Below, piece by piece: positions 24,671-39,000 of a DNA stretch of 64,000 nt. Origin of the DNA: Tyto alba (Eukaryota; Chordata; Aves; Strigiformes; Tytonidae); the NCBI RefSeq assembly GCF_018691265.1, contig NW_024881301.1, positions 11,359,752-11,423,751 of the forward strand. The letters are read 5' to 3'. Position 1 is the stretch's first letter. Each line of letters opens with the position of its first letter. Under the pieces are notes generated by a model. The model did not search any database, was not told the origin of the DNA, and worked only from the letters and a program-made list of their open reading frames with translations. The translations under genes and the position numbers were made by a program.

Positions 24671-27600
24671 TAGGTTCCCACATATCTGTGTACCTCCTAG
24701 GGCTGTGACAACTGCATCTGTGTGAGCATTTTCTGGAGAAAACTTTAGAGGAATAGGCAGCTCACAAACACATAATGGCTTAGCTTCAGTTTGTTCCTTG
24801 TTTGATCAAAAGTTATTGTCAGATTCTCACCCAGGCCATAGGTGCTGTCTGGTAGTCAGCTACCTCCAAGCTATTTCACTCCCCCCTAGTCTATTACGAT
24901 TCAGAAACAGAATTAGGTTGTGATGACTTAACAAGCTGGCACTTACAATGTAAGTTTTTGTAACTGCCCAGGGACCTGCTCTTAACACAGGGCAAATAAA
25001 AAGTAACTTAACTAGGCTTTTACCTCTTTCATGGCAGAATAACTCTGAATTAGGCCGCATTTGCCATAGACTAAACTTTCAAATGATAGTTAACATAGCT
25101 CAGTTGCCACCCAGGAACTTTTCCAGCAGTAACAGTAACATTATTTATCTCAGTTCTTAAAATGATATGCATCTGAAACTCTTTCCCCTGGACAAGGAGA
25201 ACTCTGTAACTACACCATATAACTCAATAAATGTTCTTGAGTGATAAATAAATATGAAAAAAAGTGGCATTAGTTCTTCTTCCTGTCTCCACTACCACCT
25301 TCTGAGATAGGAAAAAACCATTTTTTTAATTTATGTATCTCAAAAGTTCTGGGCCATGGTAGTCAATTGTCAGCTTCTTAAATAACAACACAGCATCAGG
25401 AATCCTCACTAAAATGATTATTGAGTGAAGTTTGATTTATATTGTCCATTTCAGTGGCATTATCTTTCTTCAGTGCAGGATCCACAGCACAAATAACGCT
25501 GAGAAAGAAAGCTCTTTGAGAACATGTGCTAAGTTCATCTAAAATTTCTCTCCAAGGCCAGGAGATTAATGTAGTCATGAAAGCAAAGGCCTGGCACCTC
25601 TGTCAGCTCCTTTTCCAGTTGCTCAGATGCTAAAATAATCACAGAAATTTCCTCTTAAGTCTCACTGCACTAACCCATATGCATGTACAGCTCCAGCACA
25701 AGCAATGGCTGCAGCCTGTGTGGGAGAAATAACCCTAGCCTGCCTGGCAGTCAGCCGACTTGCCTTAATTCAAGCTCTGAGGCTCGGACTTGAGCCCAGA
25801 CTGCTCTGTCTTGAGAGTCAGCAGCGCCAGCAGTGCCGAGGCAGAGGCATGTGTCCCACCCTGGCTGCTCACCGTGCCCTCCCCACAGGACAGTGGCTCC
25901 AGCTAGAATGGCTTCCAGTCAGGCAGCATTCAGTTTCATAAACATCCATGTAAAAGCTGGCATCTGCACAAATCACAGATCTGAGGAAGTTCTGGAGATA
26001 GTTGTAACTGTGTTGGAAAGGAAAAAGTGGAAAGACAGGAGCTTGTTTAAAAAAACAAAGCAGCGACCAGGGTTTTATTTTCTTCCCACTGCCTTCTGGC
26101 AGGTGACCTCAGTGGATGCACAAGTGCTGAGCACTACATGGCAGTAGTCTCGCTTCAGTTCTGTTTGAACCTGGTTTATGAACAGGCATAGAGCTGTCTC
26201 CCATTGTCCCTGCTCAGCCATCCTACCTGCCTCCATCCCCAAATAATCCAAAAGCATTGGAACGACCTCTGATGCCAGCACCAATGCTCTCAAACACAGT
26301 GGCATACTCACCACACAAGTTTGGGGAGCTCATTAGAATACAGAGTCAGCATTTTCCCTCCTTCAGCAGATCCAAACTCATGGTCCTAGTCTAAGCACTG
26401 ATGATTTAAGTTAAAAACAAACAGCAGTTTTCCCAGCTCTTGCTTTAACTCCACGATTGTAAAAAGGTGATAAGAGGCAATTTCAGTATATTGCCCTCCT
26501 CTCCCAGTGCATGTACGGATTGTTTTGTAGAAAAGACAAAGCAAGAAAGAGGAAAATAAGAGAGAGAGAGATTAAAATGCAAACCTTAGAGCTTATTAAC
26601 ATGGCAAAGCTGACATAATGCCATCTGGCTTATGTCTGGTCCTTATTTGGAGCTTGATCCTGCTGGGTACTTAGTGCTCAAGCTGTTCCCTATGGCACTC
26701 TCCAGAGCACGCTTAACTTTAAGTCTTTTACGGGATCATGGCCAACATGCTGAGCACCTCAAAGGAATCAGCCCTTGCTTAATTTTTCTGGTTTGTAGAA
26801 AAAAACTCTTTCCAGCTCTGAGCCCTGGCACTTCTGACTGGGATTTTTCCTTCCCCACCCCACTCCAACCTCCATATTTTTTCTTTTTTATTCTGAATAG
26901 TCAGTGCCAAGCAGAGTTAGGCCGCGGGTTGCCCACTGTGGAAACTCCAGTATAGACCACCAGTCTCTGAGGAAACTCCAGGAGACGATATTTTAGCCTG
27001 AAGTGAGGTCCTGCCAGGAGTTGTTCAAAACGCCTCGTGCTCAACCTATGAAAAAGAAAAACTTCAACTATTGAACAGAAGGGAGAGTGTGTAATAAATT
27101 CTCAGGCATTGTCAGCATATATTCCAAAGGGGCAATGAGCTGTTAAATCAAATCAAAGAATTCCCTAGAAAACCAGGGCTTGTGGTGTGCCTGACAGCAT
27201 ACACTGCATGAAATACTTCGAGTCAATAACTCCCAACATGGCTGTCACCATAACATGCACCTTCCATGCACTCAACTTCCATCTCTTTCCAGTAACAGTA
27301 AATCTTTGCAAAAAGCTGCTGTAAATTACAATTCCTAAGCAAATCTTCAAATATTATAGCCAGATCTGTAACCAGTCTGAAGACTATAATGAGAAAGGGA
27401 TGACAAAGCAAGCAGAGACACTTTTTGCTGCTATGGCAAATCTGCTCAAGGTTTTAGTTTCAGGGTCAGGCCGCATAATTCCCCTACCAGGTAATTATTA
27501 CTCATTGCTTTAAAAAACCTTGAGGTGTATACATTCACTGTGGTATGGTCCCTCCCATGCTCTGTACCCATTTGTGCATCCGTACATGTGTACATGTGTG

Positions 27601-28331
27601 TGGGGTGTGTTAGTCACCTGCAGTGCATCAGTTGTGGTACCAAAGTGCAGACACACAGCATTTTAGCCATGTGGACAACCACACTCCCCAGGAACACCGC
27701 CCTTCAGCTGCCCCCTGCTCACATTCCACTTCCCCCACAACAAAGTTTTACTGGCATTGCAAACCTCCAACCATCTTCAAATAGTTGCTATATTCTCTAA
27801 GCAGCCTGCCAGAAAGAAAAACAAGAATAAAGGAAATATGTACTTATTTTCCTCAGTGATAAAATTGGCCTAAGACCTGAAGAAGACAAAGTGTAGTCCT
27901 GGATCACTGATTAGATTAAGGCGTTGTATGTCTGCATATATGCCCATACCCTCTGAGGCTAGAAATAATTCTTCACTGGACCAAAACGCTATGCCTCCTA
28001 AGACCCAAGACGACAGCTTTAAAATTGCCATGTAATTGAATATAGGAAAGACTCTGACTTTTTTGTTGTTATTGTTATGCTTTTCTTATAGCTCTAACTT
28101 TCTGAGTTTATGTAGTGAGAAATAAGCTATTCCATCTTTGAAATGTAGCTATCTTAAGGGTATAAAACAACATTTTCTACCTGAACTGCAATCAGGACAT
28201 GGCCAGGGAGCACAGTGATCCGCATGGGCAGAGGTGGATTGCAGGCTTTTGATGGTAAACAGCATTTTTCAGTGTAGCTGGTACAAAGCACAGCACCCAA
28301 GAGGCTTTTGTTTCTGACTCACACCACAGTG

Positions 28332-28370
28332 CATCATCATCATGATCATCATAACAATCACAACAACAAC
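28332..28370. repeat. Imperfect trinucleotide repeat (CAT/CAA)
   Basis: CAT units followed by CAA units with point interruptions span about 39 bp. This is a simple repeat in intron 1. Confidence 0.85.
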
Positions 28371-31300
28371 ATTTTCACAGTACACAGAAACAAATGCAAT
28401 GAGTGAACGTGATGTAAGCAACAGACTGAAATTTCAAGACTACTGTAAACAGACCTCAATGTACGCTGGAATTAGGCCAGAATACTATACAACACTGCAG
28501 CCCTAACAAGACATGGCCCCGTGGGGTTTCCTGGAAGGTCTCTTGCACCCAAACCCCTGACACAGATGTGATGGGGAAGGGGGTAAGGTGCATCTCCATC
28601 AGGTAGTGCTTGTGCGTGTCCTATGTGTGTGATATTGTTGGATTTCACTGCTTCCCCTTTAAAATGCATGCTTTTTCTCATCTGACATAACCCACCACTA
28701 AAAGACATAAGTTGCCCTCTCATCTCTAGCAAGTCTGCAGAAAAACAAGAACAGGGCCCATGTGAAACACTTATCCATCAGAGCATCCAAAGAGTGCTGC
28801 CTGCAGTTGTGACAGCTGGAAAAGGAGGCTGTTACTGCAGTTTTGACAATGTTGCCAAGTCTTTTTGAAACACCATCTCTTATCAAATATCTTGAATTTT
28901 TCCTCTCTCTGATCCAGCACTTTCTATTAGTCATAATCAGCATTTTTCTTCTGTTTTGCCAATGCCAAAAAAGCCCTGCTGGTGAAACTGCTGGCGTTGG
29001 GGTCAGTACCGGTTGTTACATGAACAACAGGGAGCTGAAGCACTTTGATGCAAGAGTGTTGCAAGAGGAAATAACTGTCAGACACTCATCTCGCAGGTCT
29101 GTGTGAAAACTGTGACAGTGTCACACAGCGGGTGTCCTCGGGCCTCCCAGCTGGATTTGTGCAAGTGTGAGAGGGACTGAGAAAGAAAAGCTGGAAACAT
29201 CAGGTGACAGTGATCTTCTGTATATTGTCATTCATGAAAACCATAGGTCTGGGTGTATCTCATTCGGACAGTGCTGTTGAAGCCAGAGGTTTCTAAATCT
29301 TGACAGAAGCCTTCATCTCCAAAGCAAGCAGGAACCTCATTCAGGCTCAAGAAGGCATTTGCATTTGAAAAGAAGTATGCCCACTTCCCAAGTAGATAGA
29401 TAAAAGTGCCTTTGGAGGCCTGAGTCTCCTCTACTTGTACCCACTGCAGCCATTCAGACCTGCAGGAGTAAGGGCAAAACACCACTTTCAGCAGTGCTAG
29501 CGATGGTCTTGGTTCCTCAGGTGTCACGGACATGATTTTTGCCTCAGTGGGTGTGACAAGAGCTGAACATGGTGAGCTCTAGGTCTCTGGATTGAGGCCA
29601 GTCAAGGGAGATCTGTGGCCTCCACTACCATCACTCTCTTAATGCCATTTGTGGCGATGGTAAACAATAGTATTGTATTTACTTTTGAGGGAGTCTGATA
29701 CTTCTTTTTTTTCTTTTTTATCTCATGATAATATTTTCAAATTTATCTTATTTTTTTATGTTTAAACATCTGATCGTTCATAGTGGAGTAGTTAACATGG
29801 TTTCCTTCTTTTAAACTTGCTAATAAAAGTTTTTCTCCTACCCTCTTTTTTGCTGCATTGTACAAGACAGGCGTCTCGAATTCTACCTGACTGCCAAGTC
29901 CAATGCTGCTTTCATGTCAAATAATTAACACAATTTTAGACTAACTTAATATTTATGTTATACACAGTAATTATATATGTCTTTGACATATGCATGTTTC
30001 TGTTTAAAAGAATGAACTTTGGAGATTGGACATTTGTAATTGATTGAGCATATTCAGAGCCTAATTATGTATTGAAAGCAAAAACTTCTTTTTTCCTTTG
30101 TCTATTTGTGTCCAACAGAATTTTCAGATGTAACGCCTATTTAGTTAGGGATTTTTTTAGAGTTCTTTTACTGGAACACATTTCAGGATTTACAGTCCCC
30201 CTCAAGTAATATTGCTGATTAAATTGGCATTACTTAATGGGTGAAACTAGTAAGATATTTTGTTCAAATTAAACCCTTACCTTTAAGGAGAAGTAAATTG
30301 GTTGATGCACCATTAGAAACTCATCAAAAATTCACTCCAGTTCTTAAAATAAAAGTTACTGGCCAAATACGAGTTTGGCAGTTACAGTTACTTTTAAAGT
30401 CACATTAGTGAAGAACATCTGTTAATATAAAAATATCTCTGATACATTACAGTGGTTTAGCTGTAGCTAGTTTAGCAGTGCTTGGTTAACATCTAAGGAA
30501 GGAGGGGGAATAAATGTCTCACATTTGGCAACCAGTAAGCCAGGGCTTTTACCCATCGCTTGGCTTTGTTTGGGTTTAGACAAAGTTCCTCTGTTTTTGT
30601 TCAAGATGCAGTGATCCTTCAGCCCTTGATGTCATGCATTCTGGGTTTTCTATACTTTTTATAATAATCTTTGAACCCTCAGCCCACATCATATGTTAAG
30701 AATATTCTTGTTTTAGAGAAGAGAGGCAGGCAACCATTTCAGCCTGCAGGAACCTTACCCTTAACATTTCCCTGTGCATCAAAGACATGGAGCAATATCA
30801 GGGAGAAGTAGTAGCAGAAAGACCAGTTTGGAAAGATGGTTTGTGATGAGAAAAAGCAAAATAGGGAAGGATCAGTGAAAAAGATTATTTTTAAGGGTCA
30901 GAATTTCACCTGAGGGGTGATTCAAACTGTACCTAGAAAATCCTCTTCAGGGCCACACCTGGTCTGGGGTGCAAGCATGGTCAGGCTGTTGCTGCAGAGG
31001 AGGAAAAGTCAGAAATTGGTCCTGATGAATGCAGGAAATGGTAGTGTTACAGACTGTCAGCTCAGGTCCTCCTTTCCAAGTGAAAATACATAGAAATTCA
31101 GAGATTCTAGCAAGTAATTATTTTCTTCATCTTCTTTCCAGGTGACTGATAGAGTTTGTTATTCATGAACTCTTCACTCAGTGACTCTTCCACCAGACAG
31201 TCATCTTTTTATTCTTGGCCTTCTTGGTTTAACTTTGAAAGAAATTATAGCTCTAAGGGACAGTAAGTGAATTGTAGTGGAAATACTTGTGATTAGGATA

Positions 31301-32562
31301 ACTAACAGCTTCTCTATGATATAGCTTAATGCAAGAAGACAGGCTTTTGTTTGAGGGACCTAATAGGAGAATATTGTCAAAAGTCACCATATTACAGAAA
31401 ATTAAGGTAAAAAAATAGTGTTTCTCCAAAGATCAAAGAGCCACCTGAGAAAACCCTCTGTCTTTGCAAATTCAGCACAAAAAAAATGGCTCCCCCATCA
31501 CATGGCTCCACATACTGTTTCCAGTGTACATATGGCCCTGGTTTGCAGCTATCGCAACGGGCACTGGAAAACAAGCTCAGTCCCTTCCTGCTCATTTTCT
31601 AGTGAAGGTTATTTTTCCACCAGGCAAGTTCATTTGTCAAGGTGACCTTCGCAGCCGACACTGAGAGTTACTGCAGATAAAGAATGCCGCCTCAGCACAT
31701 TTGTGAAACCCAGCTCAGCAGCCGGCCACCGGCCTCCTGCGAGGCACAGGGACATTGCAAAACAAAACCCTTCCTACAGGCACTGCCAGGGTTTCTCTGT
31801 TCCACAGTTTTTGTACATCGCACTGCACGTTTTGCAATACTTCTTTTGTCATGCTCTGTAAACACTCTTCCCTTGCCTGACTGGTTTTATGTCTAAATGA
31901 TCCTGAGTTTAAGCAGTTTCTTTTGAAAAATCCCTATTCTGTAAATGAATGGTCTCCTAAGCAGAGCTTAGATCACAATTAAATCTTAATCAATCATGAA
32001 TGTAGGTAGGAAATTTCATAGATCCCCTGCCAAAGCCCAGATAGAAGAAGCAGATCTTCAGAGATCTCCTAAGAGAGGGTTTAATCTTTCATGGCATCTG
32101 AGGAGCTGATGTCAAGTCTGGACTGCTTGGCCATGAATGACTATCTTCTTCCTATCTACATAGCTGCTTTCAAATACAACACTTATTAAGTTTCAGGATA
32201 TTGTCATTTTTCTACCATGAAAAACAAGCCAGATTTGGAGCATGTGTGCTTAATGTATCCCAGTGTTACTGTAAAATCTAGCTTGGAAAAGAGCCCCTGG
32301 TTTTTGCTCGCTAACAGCTGGAATAGATCAGTATATAGAGTCCCTGGAAATAGCAGTCATGTTTCACAAGAAACCACCACATGATTATGATCAGGCCAGT
32401 TTAATTTCTGTGGAATAATTAATCCAATGATAATTCTTCCAGTTCCTTCCTTGTAGTTTTATTTTCATGCTTGCCATATGACATCAGTTAGACAAATCCT
32501 TAAAGCTATTCCCCAGCAGCAGTGACATGCTAAAACAGGAGACTGTATTTAGAAGTGGGACC

Positions 32563-32613
32563 AAAAAAAAAAAAGGAACATTTATTTTTCAGGAAAAAAA
32601 AAAAAAAAAAAAA
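32563..32613. repeat. Two neighbouring poly-A tracts
   Basis: Runs of 12 A (32563-32574) and 20 A (32594-32613) are separated by 19 bp. They are probably simple slippage repeats. A degraded retroposon tail is possible but unsupported. Confidence 0.85.
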
Positions 32614-35600
32614 GAGTTTGTGTTGATCAGACTAATCTACAGAGCATTTTTTTGAGCCAATAAAAGAAATAGGCAAAAATCAGAAAAAGCTGAAACATTT
32701 CATTGCAACATTTTATAAATGAACTGTTTTGTTTCTAATTTATGTGGATTTAACTTTCAACAGAGAAGTAAAACAAATCTCTGAGATCAAACTGTTTACT
32801 GTTCTACTGAATTGCTGCAGGAAAATAAAATGTCCTTGTTTCAGATTAACTTTAAATGAAGATTTTGTTCAATTACTTGTTTGTCCAAAGCCCTGAAAAA
32901 TCAGTTGTTTACATAGCTGATTGTGTATGACTGGTTGTTACATTCAGATGCAGCAAAAAGTTCAAACATTTGTCTCATTGTAAGGATAATGTATTTCTGC
33001 AGTTATAAAATACAGTCAACAGCAGGCCTATTTTATGTCTCAGCATTTAACTTTAGGAAAAGAATAGCATGAAACCATGTGTCAGTACTTATCAGTTGTA
33101 TGGCTTTCAGTATATGTGCTGGAATATTTAATCATTGTGTTCCATATATGGAATTAGTCCAGACCTGCTTTCGTACAAACTGTGAAACAGAATACTCAAA
33201 TATGAATAAAGATACCAGTGCGGGCAGATCTCTGTGCCATGCAAATCCCCACTGGCTTTTCTGGGACACCTGTGTATGCAAGTCCGCCACTGTTTATTTT
33301 TCATAGGACAGCTGTGATTAGGGTTCACCATTGTGCTGGTCCAGAAAGAGTAAGGGCAAAAAACAATGTTTAAACATATCTACATAGTTTTATGGCAAGA
33401 CTTTTAATCTAAAGGTTTGTTTAAAATATAGTTGAAGAAAATACTGTAGTTTGGAGGTTAAATATGTTAAGTGCAAGGACACTGCAGGGAGAGGGTCACG
33501 GTTCCCTTAATTTTAAGTGTACCTAATGACCAGTGAGCACTTATCCACTTCCAGCATTTAATAGCTCTTTCATGAGTTCCTGAATGCCCTCTCCCCTTAT
33601 GGACAGTGAGAAAGACATCGCATCCACAGATCAGCTGAATTGCTCTTCGGAGGTGGCTTTCTTTCCACTGGCTGTAATCAGGAGCCCATGGCAAACAGGG
33701 TCCTAACTCACACATCCCAGTTCAACACCTAATGTTAGAGGAGAAGATCCAACACTTATTGAAATACGGGGAGTTTTTTAATTGCCAACAGCAGCCAGAG
33801 GGAAGATACATTCATTGTGAATTGCTGCAAGTGAGCCGACCTCCTCTTCCTCCCCTCCGTCTCTAACAGCATTTTTCTGTGCAGCACAGGCAGGGAGCTT
33901 CAAGGGACTTGGATTGCAAATGGGAAGCCACCTTCATATTTACCAAAGGCTACCAAATCTCACCTTAATTCCTAGGATAAACTGAAGTCACTGTTACCAC
34001 AGCCAGCTTGTTTAATTTCCATCAGAGAGCAACTTTGGGAAAAGGCAATCCTAAAACTATATTTATCTGACTATTCAGGCGAAGCCTAGAGTTAGGTAAA
34101 AAATTACTTTAATTTCTTCATACAGCAACAGCTCAATGAGAGTAACAGTGGCAGCAGTGCATCACTTAATTAAAAAAAGAGGGAGAGGACATCCTTGAAG
34201 GAATCAAGGAGGGCAGTCTCATGACTATTCAGCTTAGAGGTTGCCTCTGAACACCTGTAGGAGCTAGCACTGTAGAAGTATTTAGTCAAGATGATATGGA
34301 CTAGTATCACTATATCGTTGCAGGCAAAGCAGCAGTAGCTGCCAAGCAGTTTCTGGTCACCACCAACATCAGCCAGATTTGTAACATGAACAGCCCCACA
34401 GTCCACTACCAAATTCCTGATCCATGCTCTTCCCTGCAGTTTACCCTTCAAAGCATGACCTACCAGTGACTAAACAGACCTATAGACGGTGGTAAATGAC
34501 TGGAAGTTTTCAAAATTTTCAGGGTTTTATGTAATCCTAAAAGTTCACCAAAAGAAATAGAAAAGTGATGCTAAGTCCAGTTTAAAACATAAAGCAAATT
34601 TAACTTTAAGATGAACTGTAAAAACTGTAAAACACTTCTGGTTTTGCTCTTTTCTGTCCCCTTAGGAAATCTGTGCCTGATTCAGGAAGTCATTTCCCTT
34701 CTCTTTTCTTTGGTTCAGCCTTTTTTTTTTTCCTTTTTTTCTCTGATTAAATAACAGGCTTTCTTTTCCTCTTATTCTGCTGGAGGGCTTTAGCCATGTC
34801 TTTGGAGGAAGTGAAGGCTATCAAAAAGCTTATAACCAGAAAGTCAGCTTTTCCTCCTGTATTTCAAGCTGGAGGAATGATGACAGGAATGCTGTAAATT
34901 TGACAGACCGGTTTAAGCATTTCAATGGATAAACAAGAGTTTAGTGGAGGGAGTAAAGTTTGACCATCTCATATGCTTTCTGTGCTTAAGAATTATTTCT
35001 TAGAGCAAATTTGACATTATTAACAGCCTGTGGGAGGGAACTTTTTGCACAGTGTTTTCCTCATCCCCAGCTGCAGTTCAAAATCATCCCTGAATTTCAA
35101 GACTTTATCTATTTGTGGCCAAAACGCTATTCTGGGCCACTGTTCATGCACATGAAACCTGGTGCATGCTTTTTTCAGCATTCAGCTAGGCCTCCCACTG
35201 ATCATCCCACTGAAGGAAAAGCAAAAAAGGCTTCCCCATAAATATTTGATTTCTTAACAGCTGTACTCTGGCTTGCTTCTCCTTCTCTGGTGTTGTATAT
35301 TATGCTTCTTCTCTGGTGGAGCATCCATCTCTGTGCAGACCAGCTCCTCATTAATTTGCATCTGGTCACTTATGATTTTTTGCATTATGCTAATGGTAGT
35401 GTCTCATATCCCTTTAGCAGAAAACACATAAATTATCTCTGCCTTTTTCTGAGCCACCCCAGAGGGACTCTCCTGAATTACAGCACAGCTTAGTGCTGAT
35501 TACTTTTTTATTTCTCCTCTTAGGAAATGGATAAAAGGTTTAAGTTCTGACACAAACAGGAAAACACACTAAGAGGATTTATCCTGAAGGCATCTGCTCG

Positions 35601-36016
35601 TTAAATAGTGATGAAGCAGTGTCAGTCCATTTCCCACAAGGGCCAGAAGCTCCTCCACTCTTTGTTCCCACAGCCCTTGTATGACTAGAGGCAGAATATC
35701 CTATCAGAGGCTGTCAGATAGCTCCCAGAATGTGCAACTTGGTGATCATAGGCTGAGGAGGGACTCACTGCCACTAGGAGCATGAAGAAGTTGGGTTTCA
35801 GAAGGACTCTGCTCTGTTCCTTTAAGGAAAACACCAAGGCTTCATTCTGCTCCAAGGTAAGACTTGCAGAATTTACTAAATCAGTAACTTCTCAGCTCTC
35901 CAAATCCTGTTCCCTCCCTCTTGTTTTCTTAAACGAGGAGCAACAGGAGGGGGAGCAAGCTGTCAGAGTTATCACTAGTGGAATTTTCCAGCTTTACCAG
36001 GCAGGAAAAGGGGGAC

Positions 36017-36031
36017 AAAAAAAAAAAAAAA
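36017..36031. repeat. Poly-A tract of 15 bases
   Basis: This is an uninterrupted run of 15 A in intron 1 with no recognised element beside it. Confidence 0.85.
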
Positions 36032-39000
36032 TATCCACTGTAGAAAAACAACTGGACACAGTACAAGCGAAAGCAATTTCAGGATGGGTAAATGCATGCT
36101 TTGCATTGACTCAAGCTCTATGAAAATACACCTCAAGAATTTATTAACATAAACCCCTTTAAGGTTTTATTAACAAGGTGTGCTTCTGGAAAATTATACT
36201 CTAATATAATACATTTTTTGCTCACCATTCTGTTTAAAAGTGTGTTCCGCTGGAATAATGTTTCAGAGGGAGCAGAATCTTTACATCAAATTGGATTAAA
36301 CACAGTTTTTCCCATTTTTGCTTTCATTTGATTTGAGGTCAGAAATTTGCCTTTTTCAACTTTTGTTTTCTGATGTCATATAGATGTTTATGATTTGTTA
36401 TGTATTTCAGCTCAGTGTCATGACCAGACTCTAACTTGCATGAGTAGAACTCTATACAAACCTAGCTGTAAGGAAAAAGAAACTTACGATTTTTATCTTT
36501 CCATGGGGAGGAAAGACAGGTCTGAGAATTTAAGTGATGAGTTCATACAGATTACATGACTAAATGAGCTGAAGTTCTTCTACATTCGCAAATACATTAT
36601 CCTGATCCACATTTTTCAAATTGTGCTCAAATCTGGCTCAGTTCTGTACACTTGGCAGTCAGGGATTTCCAGGTAGCGCAGGCCCTTCCTAACGGCTACT
36701 TTCAGTTTGAAGGTGCTTATGTCTGGTAAAAAATCCAGGGCAGCAGGGCACTGGTGGTGAAGAGCAACTAAAGCTGTGTAACTAGTTATGAAAACTGGAG
36801 AAACTCAAGGGAGCTGGAAGCTAGGACTTGTCACATTGCTCTGAGGAAACTGGAAGCTTGTTTATGCAGTCTAGATAAATGCAACCTACAGACGATCAAT
36901 CCAGCACTCACAGACAGGCTCTCTCATCCCTCACAGAGGGATTCCAGGGGATTTCTCTTGCTGTCTGGCTGTCCCAACACTCACAGCTCTGCACCTCCTG
37001 AGCAAACATCAGGAGTGTTTGAGGAGTTTCTTTTAGCAATTCTTGCTCCATGGCAGTTTGCATACATTGAAGTGGCCAGCGCAAGCTTTCCGGTTCCAAA
37101 GTCCCCCCTGCAGCAAAATATCATGAACTGGGGTCATGACCATCAACAGAAATAATACTCCTTGCCTTAGGGAAAACTTTTCAAGGATTTTTTCCCCCTG
37201 TTCCCTCTGTAGGGGCAACACAAGGCCTATACTGGGGATCAAAGGGAAGTTTGAAATGGCATCAGATGTTGCAGAGCAGCACAACATGATGATCATCATC
37301 CAATATGATGAGTACATAATAGATTTTAATTTACTTTGATCAGGATGAAAGAGCAAGTACTGTCTTTTTCCCTTGTCAAACATGAAGTCTCACTGAAAGG
37401 AAATCCAAGCAGCCAATATCCCTGGAGATTTGACTTTTGCTACCTAGATTTTTGATTGATTTGTTTAGAAAAGAGAATCAGATTAACAGGATTATTGTGA
37501 AACTTCTACTGAACAGTTCTAGCACTGATAGAGTTTCTGCAGCAAATACAGTGTCATTACAAGTTCCATCAGTGTTCTGTCGCGGTGGGAGATAGGGTTT
37601 ACTGGCATAAGTGATGTCCAAACTGCTTTTTGTGATTTTGTTACCTCTTTTTCATATGAATGGAAGAATTCTGAAAGATCTCCCATGTCCAGGTTTGCTT
37701 CTGTTTGTTCTTAGTGAAGGTGCTCCTGTCCATGCAATGAAAGGGCAGCTCAACTGGGTGTTAGGACTTTTTCAGACAGGGATTTGCAGTGCAATTGCAA
37801 AGTGATTCCTGACTCAGAAAGCTTCTGTGAAAAACAGAAATGTAAATGTTTCTAGATAGATAGAAATTCTCCACTGTTGATGCCGTTTAAAGATAACGAC
37901 CAAATTCTGACAAAAATTAACCTAGCAACTCTTAGCAACATTGTATTTTCTTCAACTCCTTTAATTGCTTCTTATTACAAAGTCTCTTCAAATGCATTAT
38001 TTTGGAAAACCTTAGGTGGTAAGCTGTGCATAATTGATCATAATTATATATCAGCCTCTTAATTTGACAGCTCTTTCTCCCACCCAAATGATTCCAACTA
38101 CTTTGAACTTTGAATAAAATCTGTTCCATTTTTATCTTGAATTACACTTACATTAAACAACCAATTAATGTTGATCCCCTCGTTCGTTCTGTACAAAACA
38201 TTCCATTTTATGTGTTATCTAGACTTTTTCACAAAGGCTTTTAGGAGATTACTAAAATATTCTCTCCCTTTGTTCTCATCTTTGCTGTATATTCATAGGT
38301 CTATTTATATGTGAGTATGAATCCATATAAATGTATAGTAATCTTCCCCTTAGGATATTGTGTATGTATGTCATAAAAGAAAAGGAGATTAACAATACAA
38401 TACAACACAAACAGGCCGACTTTATGGCAGTCTTGCAGAAACTCCTGCCAAGCAAAAGAATAAATAACAGCTGTGTTAATCAAATTTAAAAGATAACACT
38501 AGAATTTAGGTGGTCAAAATCCCAGAAAACTGGGCAAGCGTAATGCTCACAGAAAAAGAACTCCAGGACAAAGAGTGTAATGGTATACAGTGAATTGAAG
38601 GTGAATTTTCAAAGGTGGTTCTGTGACAAAAGCCTGAGTCAAAACTGACTTTGTGTGCAGGAGCATTTACTCCCAGGGTTTGTGCTCCTGAATCCTTCAG
38701 TCTTTTCTGAAAATGGGAGTTAGGTGACTGCCCACCTTAGTTCCTTTTGAAAGCATAATCTACAGTTGCCTAGAAGTCCAGAAAAGACACTGGTCCAAGT
38801 AGTGGCTGAATACTAAACAGGGATACCAACTCAAACCAAAGAACTATAGATACAAACATGATTTTTCCCCTGCTTTACTGCAAAACCATATTTCGTCTCT
38901 GGTTTGGATTAAACTCGTAAAGATGTGTTAGCCTGTTCAAGATAATGTGGAAGCATTCTGAATCAATTGTAACTGACGTAAATATAGCCCTTGACTGGAA

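Noticed and set aside
37033..37383. 116-codon minus-strand frame
   Set aside because: There is no recognisable protein and no splice or promoter support.
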